Shown here in pieces: positions 22,171-31,519 of a DNA stretch of 64,000 nt. How positions within the stretch are numbered: position 1 is the stretch's first letter; every line of letters begins with the position of its first letter. The notes beneath the pieces were generated by a model. It saw only the letters and a program-made list of their open reading frames with translations, made no database searches and was not told where the DNA came from. A program made the translations under genes and the position numbers. Source of the DNA: Ligula intestinalis (lineage: Eukaryota; Platyhelminthes; Cestoda; Diphyllobothriidea; Diphyllobothriidae); the NCBI GenBank assembly GCA_036362985.1, contig JAYGXS010000007.1, positions 7,200,343-7,264,342 of the forward strand. The letters are read 5' to 3'.

Positions 22171-23548
22171 CAGTATTCATCGGTTATTAAGCCCACCTCG
22201 GGGCCAGAGCGAATTGGGCGGGAACCACAGCAGAGGCGTCTTCGACCGCGTTCCCACCCAACCTCACGGTTGCCAAGGTCTGCTTCACCGAACCTCCCTA
22301 TGGTGGATATATCTTCTCTCGTCCATATTTTTGATAACGGAGCAGCCCATCCCGACCAAGCTACTCCTACTTCTCGTCCTCCTCGCCTCCGGGATTGAAG
22401 CCCACCCGGCGGTGTCCAGATCTAACAAGAGCTACTATCCAGCCAACCAAATTGGCGTGCGCACTAACCGGAGAGTCGTAGTTCTTGATTAGCAAAGGCA
22501 CGATAGACACTTTACATTACATACGTACTGTATAACGTGTAAAGCTTGGTTATGCACAAGAAAAGATTGCTTTTTGTCTGTATTTTACGCAATAACAAAA
22601 ACCAAAAAAATGATTTGCGACACGTTTAAAACAATGGTCTAGTGTCGGTTGTTTTGAAGGAAACTTTACTCGCAAGTGCTCTTTGATGTTCTTTTCCAGG
22701 CACCATAAATCGTCGAATTTTTTGAAATATGATGCCTGTAGACCGCGTTGCAGAGTGTAGAGTGCAGCTCGTATCTGTGCAGCAGTGGGAACGGGCTCTT
22801 TATCCTCCTCATCCTCCTCCTCCTCCTCATCATCATCAACAACGTTCTCGTTAGCTTCTCCTTCATTCTTCACTTCTTCCTTCTGAATGATTTTAGTGAC
22901 CAAGTTCTGCACAGAATCTTCCACGCTTGTTTCATAAGTGACTTCAGCATCTGTATCGATGTCCACCCACTTAAAAAAATCTTTATCATCGATTCCTGGA
23001 GCAGGAGGTACTACATCGGCAGCACCAACATTGGCCATGGTGCAAAGCCTGTGAATGAAATCAACTTTAAATTTTTCGAGACCTAAGGAGGCTAGCCAGA
23101 CGAACTTGGTGTGCTTTGGGGTCCCGCCTGTCGGCATCATCTAGCGTGGACCTGAACGCGTCTTTCCCTTTGTGTGTGTGTGTCCTCAGCCCTGCGGTTC
23201 GGGTGCGTTAGCCTTTTGCGCGTGCGAATTTCTCGTGTTGGGGATTTGTCCTCCTTACCCCTCATGTCTGCTGCCGTCCGAACAGCGTGTCGCAAAATTA
23301 AACTTAAAAAAGGAATGCGAATCCCACCCGGCATCTTTTTTGCGTAAGACTGGCCACAATTATATAACCAGTTGCGCTTGCAGAGAGATGAGAGTCTCAC
23401 TCTATCCACTTGGCCAGCTGGGCTTTGTAGCTGTCGATGTGACTTATTAATCGGCGGCTTTTGCCATGTTAAATTCCGTCCCAAGCTGATTTGGGCTAAA
23501 TGAGCGGCTGCGCCTATTAACCGTGGGCTTAATAACCAGCGACTACTG
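22171..23548 (-). mobile_element. Tigger/pogo-type DNA transposon, internally deleted (1378 bp)
   Basis: Left end CAGTATTCATCGGTTATTAA, right end TTAATAACCAGCGACTACTG: imperfect terminal inverted repeats. TA follows on the right (23549-23550); on the left the expected TA reads TG. It lies inside the 3' UTR of CR1 copy b, whose uninterrupted counterpart is at 18345. It keeps only the C-terminal third of a transposase (23140-22550, minus strand). The MITEs at 16732-17267 and 43664-44157 are shorter derivatives of the same family. Confidence 0.8.
22550..23140 (-). CDS. Tigger/pogo-like transposase, C-terminal part (196 codons open)
   Basis: The longest uninterrupted non-gap frame in the window. 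Residues about 27-60 (KVDFIHRLCTMANVG...GIDDKDFFKW) resemble the end of the DDE domain. Then comes an acidic run (about 100-116, mostly D and E), a helix (IRAALYTLQRGLQ) and near the C-terminus QPTLDHCF, which fits a PCNA-interacting (PIP) box; pogo transposase is known to bind PCNA. The DDE catalytic triad and DNA-binding domain are absent because of internal deletion, so it cannot transpose itself. The first Met is probably not a native start. Family placement rests on these features plus the TA/TIR context. Confidence 0.6.
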   Translation of the reverse strand: MMPTGGTPKHTKFVWLASLGLEKFKVDFIHRLCTMANVGAADVVPPAPGIDDKDFFKWVDIDTDAEVTYETSVEDSVQNLVTKIIQKEEVKNEGEANENVVDDDEEEEEDEEDKEPVPTAAQIRAALYTLQRGLQASYFKKFDDLWCLEKNIKEHLRVKFPSKQPTLDHCFKRVANHFFGFCYCVKYRQKAIFSCA

Positions 23549-24375
23549 TACCAGATCTAATTGTAAAAACAATGCTACTCACTGTTTGCCAATACCATGT
23601 TAGAAGTGGTGCATTTTTTCACGTGTGCGTGTATATAACACAACGGCATGAAATCAGTAGAGTTTTCAAGGGCATTGCCTATTATCCTCACTAAATAAAC
23701 TGGAATTCCTTTTTTACTGCCCACACAAAAGACATATTCCTCTATTCTTTTAAGGTTGGACTAAGATAGCGAACCCTTTCTAACTTCTACTTTTCCATAT
23801 AATGGAACCGTACAATGATGAACTATGTACTAAAACAAACATTTGCTTTGGCAACTTGCAGTAACCATACAGGTTAATGCAGATATAAGTGCGATATATG
23901 GAAACATTGGCAAAAAAGCTGTCCAGGCAAGAGGGACCGAACACCTCCTGGACCGTGATCGGTAAACGCACTTCCAACGATAAGCAGACTTCCTTTTCAA
24001 CCTGAATAATGCAGATGGGTTTTCAAGGGGTACGTTCCACACGTACGTACCATCTTTTTAGGCATTATCAAAAAAGTTGGGTGAATACAACCCATAACTA
24101 TCATCATTATTTTAAGTATGGGTGACTGTAGTTCTACCTTGGTCACTACTGAGAATCTAAATGATTCATTTTGTCATTTATATGCGAAGTATCCCTTTCG
24201 ATTTTTCAAAAAGCAAAATTATCTTAATATAATATCCAAATACTGCGAACATGCGATCTTAAACATTTGTTGCTTCATGTAAAACGTAGTCAGCATGGGG
24301 TCACCACCTAGTACAAAAATGCAATGAATCCCCATTAAATATCTACGTCATATTCGTTTTGCATATATAACAGCT
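23549..24375 (+). repeat. 3' untranslated tail of CR1 copy b (continues after the Tigger insertion)
   Basis: Aligns with 18356-19198 from AATGCTACTCACTGTTTGCC to AACAGCT. Together with 21478-22168 it makes a LINE 3' end split by the Tigger element. On the minus strand the hydrophobic ORF block of copy a is present in two different frames, so it is broken here. Confidence 0.6.
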
Positions 24376-24566
24376 TTATTTAAGATCGCCCGGAATAACT
24401 ATCACATCAATTATTCTCACACAACAATGTATTCAGCATAGAGGGGAATTAAAAATGGTTCAAAGTTAGATAATTTGATCCACAAGATAGGGAGGTCTTA
24501 CCAGTGCCCAATTGATAAAACAGACAGGTATCCGAGCTGATTCGAATAAATAAAGTTAGGTCTTAG

Positions 24567-24951
24567 TGTAACGACCCGCGTCTGGTAGTTTTACTCGCAA
24601 GAACCGGTTCCGCAATAGCCCGTAAGAGCAAGACAGAGAGAAGACCAGTCGGCCAGCGAGAGAGAGAGTTTTACTCAGACAGAGCACGTTACAGTACGGC
24701 AGTGCAAGTCAGCGCAGGTCAAGTCAGACACAGAGTGCATGGACTTTAAAGGGAACACGAGAGACATCGTCCGGCAATGGGCCAATCGGCATTGAGCAAA
24801 CAAGACTGGGTCACGGCAAGCATGTCTCATTTACTTAAGCTTAAATCATTTTCCTGACATACACGAGGCAACGCGCATGCTCAACCGGCCACGTCTGTGT
24901 GCATTTTTACTACCCCTCTAGTGCCATCTACCTGCCATGCTACAGCACACA
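24567..24951 (+). repeat. Possible solo LTR of a Ty3/gypsy-type retrotransposon
   Basis: The segment starts TGTAACGACCCGCG and ends near CATGCTACAGCACACA, with GC content higher than its flanks and purine-rich AGAGAGAGAG. TGTAACGACC is a common gypsy LTR start. No target duplication is clear and no second copy is in the window, so this is tentative. Confidence 0.3.
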
Positions 24952-25884
24952 TAAGGTGAAGTTCCTTCGCTGTATATAACATTCGGTGCATAATTATAGT
25001 AATTATGGCAAGGGTTGATTAGCTTTTGATAAGCTCTCTTCAGGAGTATATATTTATATGATACTTAGTTGAATAATCCATATGGATTTGTAGAAGAAAT
25101 ATTGGGATTGCCAGGGGCACTGGGAGGGGTGTAGCGCTCGCTGCCTGCCCCACGCCTGGCCTTCCTGTCGTGACCTCAAACCGTCTAGACCTCAAGGTCA
25201 TGGTGGCTGCCAGACTTACTGAGGCGCGAGGCATGGGCTATCCGCGTCGGGTTCCTCCCATACGCTGTCCAACTAACCTTCAAGGCCCTACTAGCCAATA
25301 AATACTCTTTCTCTCTGTTTTTTTCTGGCATGACTGCTGTCAAAACAGCACTTGAACTCAGCTGGCTCTCCTTGCCGGTTGTGTGCTCTCCAAGTCAAAT
25401 CTATTATCATCTATTCTTCGTTTCTCTTTGTACACGATATACTGTTCCTACTAATCTGTCCTCCACTGACTTCTATTCTTAGTAATCGTGGCCTGAAGAT
25501 CGTAGTTGTCAAGATTTAACTCACTTACCCCCTGTGATATGGGGATTGATGCCGAACAGGGTGATCAGACACATGGGGACTGGCAGCCAACACAAATCGT
25601 AAGCTGCGGTCGTGTGAGTTGTGACTTTAAAATCCAGGCAGGTAAGTGAAGCAGAACGGGAACTTGTGCATTACTTGGGTCTATGTTTTAAGCTCGCGTA
25701 GATAAAGGCATTCATGTTGAGTGGACCTTAAGCCGCCGTGCGGAGTGGAGGCTGTTTTGGTGGAATTTATTTTTCTTATGGTGGTGTCGTGTTAGATGTC
25801 TTAATATATGTAAGCTCGTAGCAAAGATATGCAGGTTATTCCATAATTTACAGTTTCGTACAAACTGGAAGGTAGGCATCCCAA
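24952..25884. other. Non-coding stretch of mixed composition
   Basis: A GC-richer patch (25120-25300) begins near TGTAGCGCTCGC and contains AATAAATACTC at 25298-25308. It could be another LTR end but has no partner here. The rest shows no ORF with a motif. Confidence 0.35.
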
Positions 25885-26105
25885 GAAAAAAATGTGCAAA
25901 GAGCCCTTAAGATTTCAAAGGGCTGATACAGTTATATAGTCATGTGGTGTGAGTGCTAATTGGGACTTGCAATTTGCGTCTTATCGGGGTGGGCATAGTC
26001 AGCAGTTTGAATGGTGTAATGACCACTTGGCAACTGTAATTTGAGTCGGTCCGGGGTCAGCCCGGGTCATCCGGTGTCTGCGCTAATTGCGGTTCTTATT
26101 GGTCC
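25885..26105 (+). repeat. Short dispersed repeat (partner inside PLE1 at 2280-2500)
   Basis: Aligned with 2280-2500: CAGTTATATAG, TTTGCGTC, GGTCAGCCCGGGTCATCC. Not coding. Sequence from 26106 to 26451 has no recognised feature. Confidence 0.55.
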
Positions 26106-26451
26106 AGAGTTGTCAGCTGTACTCTCTGCTACCTTTATTGGAAGTGTTTGTACACTCAAACCAATTCGATATGCATAAACTCGATGATTCATGCATCAGC
26201 CGGCGTATCGGGCGTACCGTCGGAATTGCCTGCTGCACTCGATAACAATTTTAGGATACCTCTTTGGCAGGAAGGGGTGAAGAAAACACTTCAATTCTGC
26301 CTTCCGCTTATGTGACCCACCACCGTGTGCTTCTGTCCCTTTTTATAAGCTTCGTTCAAACCTGCGCTTTGGGTATATCGGGCGCTTACTATGGAAACCC
26401 AGGATCTAACGCGTATTAGTGGCCTTCAGAAATATATAAATATGCATGCAT

Positions 26452-26715
26452 ATATATGTATATCACTAAGATGGGCATGACAGCATTTGAAGGAAACTTG
26501 ATACATAACTGTTTCGGGCTGATTAGCCTTCACCAGCTACGCATAACCCTGAACACCAGGTGGTCGGACAACGCAAATAAACGCACTCGAAGACTGCGCA
26601 GTTGGTCCACCACTGGTGTCTATCAGATGGGTCATAAGCATTTCGTCGAACCGCAGTTCATCAGCCCCTCGCCACTTGTCATTTGCTGTGACTGCTGATC
26701 GGGTTTATATTCACA
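26452..26715 (+). repeat. Family R5 repeat, truncated copy directly before PLE4
   Basis: Strings: GGGCATGACAGCATTTG, TTTCGGGCTGATTAGCC, GGTCCACCACTGGTGTCTAT, CAGATGGGTCATAAGC and CATTTGCTGTGACTGCTGAT. It ends at the junction with the PLE4 reverse transcriptase (near 26716), lacking the R5 3' third. Confidence 0.65.
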
Positions 26716-27460
26716 CTATTCACATCCATCCCTAAAGAACTGGCGATGAGAGTAGTCAGCGAGCTACTGTTTAGAAGGTACGACAAAAAGGAAATGCCCT
26801 TCAAAAAGAAACACGTCATGGAACTACTGGAGTACCGCCTAAGGATATACTTCACTTTCAACGACTGTGTTTATGAGCAAATCCAGGGAGCCCCGATGGG
26901 ATCACCCATCTCCAGCCACCTAGCGGAGGCGGTCTTGAAAAAACTGGAACCTCGGGTATTCCAGTCCTACGAGCCGAAATTCTGGATACGCTACGTAGAC
27001 GACACCTTTGTCCTCCTACACCGAGACGCTAAAGATAACTTTAGAAGAGAACTGAACTCGACCTTTCCACAGATTCAGTTCACGAAGGCAGAAGAAGAGG
27101 ACGCGAAGCTCCCATTTCTTGATGTCCAGATATCAAGAGAGGCAGACGGAACGCTCCAGACTGGCGTTTTTCGTTAAGCGACAAACATGAAAAAGATCCT
27201 GCACTACAACAGCAATCATCCAAGCTCGCATAAACGCAGTTGCGTCCGGACGCTCTTTCGCCGCATCCAAACACACTACAGCACGGAGAGCAAGAAGGTA
27301 GAAGAGCGGAAAACCCTTTGGCACCTGTTTAGCACTAACGGATACCCGCATAGCTTCGTAAACAAATGCCTGTACCGAAGACACGCGAAGAACGAAGAGG
27401 ATCAAAAAACAAAGGCTGGCAATCTTTTGCAGCCTATCCTACGTGAAGAAATTCTCCGAG
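26716..27460 (+). pseudogene. PLE4 reverse transcriptase, 5'-truncated but with intact active site
   Basis: From SIPKELAMRVVSELLFRRYD the frame is open. It contains YFTFNDCVYEQIQGAPMGSP (motif near 26850-26910) and WIRYVDDTFVLL with YVDD intact at 26992-27003. FPQIQFTKAEEEDAKLPFLD follows. A TAA at 27175-27177 replaces one codon; the same frame continues with NHPSSHKRSCVRTLFRRIQT and the connector LFSTNGYPHSFV. A frameshift near 27425-27440 moves to the endonuclease frame. The fingers half of the RT is missing. It is the best-preserved PLE in the window and probably the youngest. Confidence 0.85.
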
Positions 27461-27884
27461 GCCAGTGAGCGTGTGCTCAGACCGCTTAAAGTGGGCGTGG
27501 GATACCGGCCAGAAGCTACTATCCGTCGCTTTTTAATGCAACCCAAAGGCCGATTAGCACCGGCAGATACGTCGGGTATTGTTTACCGCGTCAACTGTCT
27601 AGACTGTCGGGCCAACTACTGTGGCATGACGGACAAACGACTGAGAACCCGCATGCACGAACATTATTTAGCCGTTGAAAGAACGGAGAAACGCTCGCAT
27701 ATCGCCATACACTGTCTATCAAACGAGCATCGGTTCGACTTTGATGGTGCCGAGGTCATAGGCCGAGCCGACAGCAAACTAACGAGGGAAGTTATTGAGG
27801 CCTGAAAAATGGACAGCAACTCAATCAGCAGAAGTATAGACCTGCCCAAGCCATATGATGCCGCACGGTTGCACATGCGTACGA
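27425..27884 (+). pseudogene. PLE4 GIY-YIG endonuclease
   Basis: SYVKKFSEASERVLRPLKVGVGYRPEATIRRF leads to SGIVYRVNCLDCRANYCGMTD (GIY and YIG halves with the C-x2-C pair) and RLRTRMHEHYLAV with the catalytic arginine. The His-rich block IAIHCLSNEHRFDF follows, then REVIEA with the glutamate. A TGA at 27803-27805 stands where relatives have Trp; the frame continues as KMDSNSISRSIDLPKPY. After about 27884 the frame runs into the terminal repeat of PLE5. Confidence 0.85.
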
Positions 27885-27931
27885 GAAGAGGTCCAATAAG
27901 ACGAAGGCTATCACGGGAACCAACGGTTTAT

Positions 27932-27974
27932 CAACCTGACGTTTCAGAATCATACAAGCTTCCATTGTCAAAGG
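27932..27974 (-). ncRNA. Hammerhead-like motif in the PLE5 3' terminal repeat
   Basis: The minus strand reads TTGACAATGGAA, loop, GATTCT, GAAACGTCAGG, then TTGATAAACC. Stem II GGAA pairs with TTCT less the last base. The GAAAC-GTC half is intact, with a loopless 2-bp helix III; the CTGANGA half is decayed to TTGACAA. Confidence 0.45.
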
Positions 27975-28476
27975 TAATAATCACACGAATTGTCACAGTA
28001 TTGAAGAGTAAAATCAGCTAGGCAGGCCAATGAATGTTGTTCTAATGCGGCCGTGGGCTCGTCTCGGCCGGGCTGGCGATCATCGTTTTGTGGTTCAGGC
28101 GTGTCCTCGCGTTTGTTTGGATTGTTCTTTTTGTCAGGTGGCCATGGGCTCGTCTCGACAGGGAACGTTGGCGGCGTCGGGCTGATACTAGCCATTGATC
28201 AGGTTTTCATGGGTCATTGGTTAGTTTCGCCCGTTGTCCTGCTGTCTCAGCCGCTGCTGGGCTGGCGATCTTGCTCGCTGTTATCCATTCTCAGCGCGTG
28301 CTCGTGTTCGTCTGCGTTCAAATCATGTTGCCGGTCCCGCGGGCCAGTAGACACCATGGCTTGCCTCCATTTGCGACTGCTTCTGACGGTCGTGCACGGT
28401 CGTTTGTGCTGTTGGTTGGCGCGTCTGGTCGGCGTTCCTTTCCGTGGTCATGTTGCTTATACTTAACCCGTAAAGC

Positions 28477-29300
28477 TTAGAAGGCCACCGGTAGCATCAC
28501 ACCCCGGTTGATAGAATTGGATGTGGTCTGCCAGGCTTCAAGTGTCTCCCTAGCTGTTTGGTCGCTTCCTCGCCCCAGGTACTCAGGGTCTTGAAAAGCG
28601 AACGTATGCCCTGTAGCTGCGCAATGTTTTGCCATTAGAGACCGTTCTTCGTGTCTGCACACTGCTCCTTCGTGTTCGTAAATACGGGTCAGCCATCGCT
28701 TGCCAATTTTCCCGACAAAATTCACATCGGAGGAACTAAATTTGATCTTGTACACGACGTTGGTCGTTTCACCTCGAGACAGGGGAGCCTTTGGCTTCAT
28801 TATCAATCGTCGGATTGTTGCTTCGGGTCTATGGGCGATGCCGATACCTAATGACTGCAGGAGTCAAGCGGTTGCTTCAAAAATGTTTGCAATCTAAGGT
28901 AGCGCCCGCCAAACTTTTGGTTGGTCGACCGTTGGCTTTCTTATTGGTTTGACCCGTCTACTGCGCTCTATGAAGCTCCGGGGGTATCCGTTGGTAGTGA
29001 ACATCTGCTGTAGATAGCAGAGTTCGGCCACTTTGTGGGCCCTCTCACGGTAGTGAGTTTCAGGTCTTTTGTACAGAATTCGTACACAGCTGCGTTTGTG
29101 ACACAACGGGCGGTTACTTTGGTAGTTCAGTAGTTGATGCGTGCTGGTGACTTTCCTGCAAACCTTCGTCTTTAGGTTCCCGTCAGTCTAACGATGAACC
29201 AATACGTCCAGGAACACCATCTGCCTGTCATTCTCCGCCTCCATTGTGAATTCGCAAACATTGAGTTGAGGACGGCATGGAAGTTCGGGACTGTTTCCAG
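28477..29300 (-). pseudogene. PLE5 RT C-terminus, connector and endonuclease
   Basis: Minus-strand blocks: NFTMEAENDRQMVFLDVLVH (about 29255-29190), a stop, CHKRSCVRILYKRPETHY (29106 on), CYLQQMFTTNGYPRSFIER (connector), then MKPKAPLSRGETTNVVYKIK, VNFVGKIGKRWLTRIYEHEG (YIG half, catalytic arginine) and LMAKHCAATGHTFAFQDPEY with ARETLEAW. It ends after NSINRGVMLPVAF at 28477. The cysteine pair between the GIY and YIG halves is replaced (SSSD), unlike the other copies. Several frameshifts. Confidence 0.8.
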
Positions 29301-29329
29301 TTTCAGGGTGACAATTCGTGTGACTATTA

Positions 29330-29375
29330 CCTTTGGCAGTGGAAGCGTGTATGATTACGAAACGTCATGACGATA
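29330..29375 (+). ncRNA. Hammerhead-like motif in the PLE5 5' terminal repeat (antisense)
   Basis: The plus strand reads TTGGCAGTGGAAG, loop, GATTACGAAACGTCATG, then ACGATAAACC and GGTTCCCGTGATCGCC. The GAAAC-GTC half is intact; the CTGANGA half and part of stem II are changed. Confidence 0.45.
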
Positions 29376-29439
29376 AACCTTTGGTTCCCGTGATCGCCTT
29401 ACCTTCTCACCTGTGTCCGGGAACATGCATTTTCGCTTC

Positions 29440-29995
29440 TTTTAGCAAAATATATGTTTGTTTTGTAGTTCCCGTTGGATTTTCGATGACCGAGAACTTC
29501 CAGGCAACGCAGCTGATTGTTGTGTTTGGGCTCCATCGTGAAATGGAAGTCAGGGGAATCATACTGCTGGAGATCGTGAAATTATCCGAACATTTCACGT
29601 TTAATGATGAATGAGGTATCGTCAACATATCCAGTCCAAAATTTGGCCCATATTTTGGACCCCGAGATTCTGATTATTGTAGAACTGTCTCTGCGATGAA
29701 GCGAGAGAGATGATCCCATTAGCGTCTCCTGGACCTGCTCGTGCATTGTTCCCTCGAAGGTAAAGTACTTTTCAAGCAGACTTGTGAGAGTTATAAAAGA
29801 TGTCTCGGTTTCATTGTCTCGCTAAAGAGCTTTCGAGCAGTTCGCTGACCGCGTCGACTGCTACGTCTTGTGGGATTGAGATAAAGTCGGGTGGCGCCAT
29901 GACCTCACCTTCAGTGAGCTGTATTTCCTTGATTGGTGGAAAAGACCGAAGTGGCCGCGTCCGATGCCAGCGGCTTCAGATTTCGTAATAGCGAT
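29440..29995 (-). pseudogene. PLE6 reverse transcriptase fragment
   Basis: Minus-strand translation: DFISIPQDVAVDAVSELLES (29885-29825), then after a frameshift FITLTSLLEKYFTFEGTMHE and QETLMGSSLS (corrupted G-x-PMGSP block). Then comes KIWAKFWTGYVDDTSFIIKR with YVDD intact near 29620-29640. It ends with HFTMEPKHNNQLRCLEVLGH. It stops where the PLE5 terminal repeat begins (29440), so PLE5 probably inserted into or recombined with it. The flanks beyond 29995 are not recognised. Confidence 0.8.
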
Positions 29996-29999
29996 TGCT

Positions 30000-30405
30000 A
30001 CTGCAAAAATACAACAGAGTTTGAGCCAAGCATTTATACAGTGCACCGATTTAATTAATGAGGATGGGGTCTTGCTGTTGCGACAGGGGATCAACAAATG
30101 GGCGAGAAACCTATGGATGACTTGAGGTTCTGAGCTGGTCGATTGATTAAAAATCTATCCTACACATCGCTGGAGCAGAACGAAGTACTTGTGCACCATA
30201 AGTTCTCTAAACAGCTGCCTCCTCGCGACTCAAAGTGCTGATTTACGACGCCTGCTATAACTGCGACTACCTGCGCGGGCATTAAGGTGAGCAAAACCGA
30301 AACGTTAATTGTTCCAGCATCATTTTCTCCATCTCATCCGACAAAACAACACGCCCATTATGCACTGTCAGATTGGTAACATCAATGACCAAACGCGTTG
30401 GGTTG
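30000..30405. other. Unassigned DNA
   Basis: Short ORFs only; no motif or repeat partner recognised. Confidence 0.4.
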
Positions 30406-30409
30406 GAAT

Positions 30410-30560
30410 CCTGGGTGATCCACACCTGGAATTAGGTATGACTGGAATATTACGACTAATAAGCCCAAAAGGGCCATGGCCCCCGTGATCGCATTACCTT
30501 GTCAATTATATCCGGGACCGTACACTGTCACATCACTCAGCAATATAAATATATGGAGAA
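30410..30560 (+). repeat. Decayed PLE terminal-repeat fragment
   Basis: ACGACTAATAAGCC followed by GGCCCCCGTGATCGCATTACCTT and ATATCCGGGACCGTACA matches the outer part of the PLE5 5' terminal repeat (29378-29430) and 44485-44530. The hammerhead core is not recognisable. Confidence 0.4.
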
Positions 30561-30739
30561 TGGAACATAGAACGGTCGTTTCTAGCTGATGACGGCTAAC
30601 AGCTTCATTTGAATTTGGGCATGATGTAATTACGCACATATTCGTGACGCAAATTTCACCAGAGAGGGACGAGTGCGTCCCGTACCTGATCCGTTTGCGT
30701 TTATCTGCCACTGCATATTCCCGATCAAAGGCTGCGCTC

Positions 30740-30897
30740 TGGCAACCAGACTTATTTGTAAAAACAATGCTACTCATTCTTTGCTAATAGTATGCTAATA
30801 GTAGTAATCGTTTTTGTGTGTGTACACATGTGTGACGCATCTGCATGTAATCAATAAGGCTTTCAAAGAAATTGCCTATTACCCTCATAAAATAAAC
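30740..30897 (+). repeat. CR1 3' UTR fragment (third copy)
   Basis: Aligns with 18364-18510 and 23560-23695: AACAATGCTACTCATTCTTTGC, CATGTAATCAATAAGGCTTTC and ending ATAAAATAAACAAA. The copy stops at the AATAAA-like string, possibly a genuine transcript end. Confidence 0.55.
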
Positions 30898-30908
30898 AAA
30901 AAACGACG

Positions 30909-30986
30909 AGCCCGTGGCGAAGTGGTTAGTGCATTCAACTTATAACCAACATGGTTGCGCGTTCTAAGCTTTGGTGGGGCACCAAT
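30909..30986 (+). tRNA. tRNA-like sequence (SINE head or tRNA pseudogene)
   Basis: GCCCGTGGCGAAGTGGTTAG contains a perfect A-box (TGGCGAAGTGG). CGTTCTAAGC sits at the B-box position, and GGGGCACCA at the 3' end pairs with the GCCC start and even shows an ACCA end. It most resembles an elongator tRNA-Met head, but the anticodon loop reads CTTATAA and the acceptor stem is short, so it is not a functional gene. It directly follows a CR1 3' end. Confidence 0.4.
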
Positions 30987-31519
30987 TGGTTTTGGGTATG
31001 ACTGGCTGACGACGGCATGTAAGCCAGCAGTAAACATCCTACTCTATGTTATCTTGGTCGGCTGTACCCTTCTGCATATCTCTTTATAGAAAAAAATTGC
31101 TAGGAGTGCAAGGGGCCAAACACAGGCAACTACTTCACGCTTCTTACTCATCGTTAGTACTCCATAGACCTTATTTAGCGAAGTAAACAGATAAGTCAAA
31201 TAAGCGGGCCACCACATTGTTGTAGCTAGAATGTTCGCGTTAGTCTATTCTTTCCGGTTGCTAGCTTGCACCTGGCAATGGCGAACGCCGTTTTCGCAGA
31301 CACATACCAACTTTGGTACTCAAATATGTTTCCTTCGTCCTCCAATTTACTAAATCATAGGGTTTACAGAGTCGTATTTTCAGTTTAACCTCCTGATGTA
31401 GCCTGCAATTCCAAGCTCAGATGCGATTTCATATTGATTTTTAGGGGACGTATTACTAACATTCCACAGATTACGTTTTTGGGACTGCTGTCTTGTATTA
31501 GAATATTTCTATGAGTAAG
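30987..31519. other. Unassigned DNA before the large gap
   Basis: May include the body of the tRNA-headed SINE just upstream (ACTGGCTGACGACGGCATG...). No coding motif. Confidence 0.35.

Larger units (their letters stand above)
27885..29440 (-). mobile_element. PLE5, flanked by inverted terminal repeats
   Basis: Minus-strand element: 5' terminal repeat 29440-29310 (antisense), RT C-terminus and endonuclease 29300-28477, a GC-rich ~450 bp 3' UTR, and a 3' terminal repeat 28010-27885 (sense). The two terminal repeats are inverted complements over about 90 bp, including GTGACAATTCGTGTGA.TATT and GGTTCCCGTGAT. It lies tail to tail with PLE4 and directly next to PLE6. Confidence 0.7.

Noticed and set aside
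22748..23086. 112-codon plus-strand ORF rich in Leu/Ile
   Set aside because: It is the shadow of the acidic, Glu-coding run of the minus-strand transposase.
28053..28466. 137-codon and overlapping 87-codon plus-strand ORFs in the GC-rich stretch
   Set aside because: The stretch is the 3' UTR of PLE5 on the other strand; the ORFs reflect its composition.
29407..29628. 73-codon minus-strand ORF starting MLTIPHSSLNVKC
   Set aside because: It is an out-of-frame shadow of the PLE6 RT, which reads YVDDTSFIIKR in the neighbouring frame.
30909..30986. Functional tRNA gene
   Set aside because: Short acceptor stem, altered B-box and mismatched anticodon arm; kept only as a tRNA-like SINE head.
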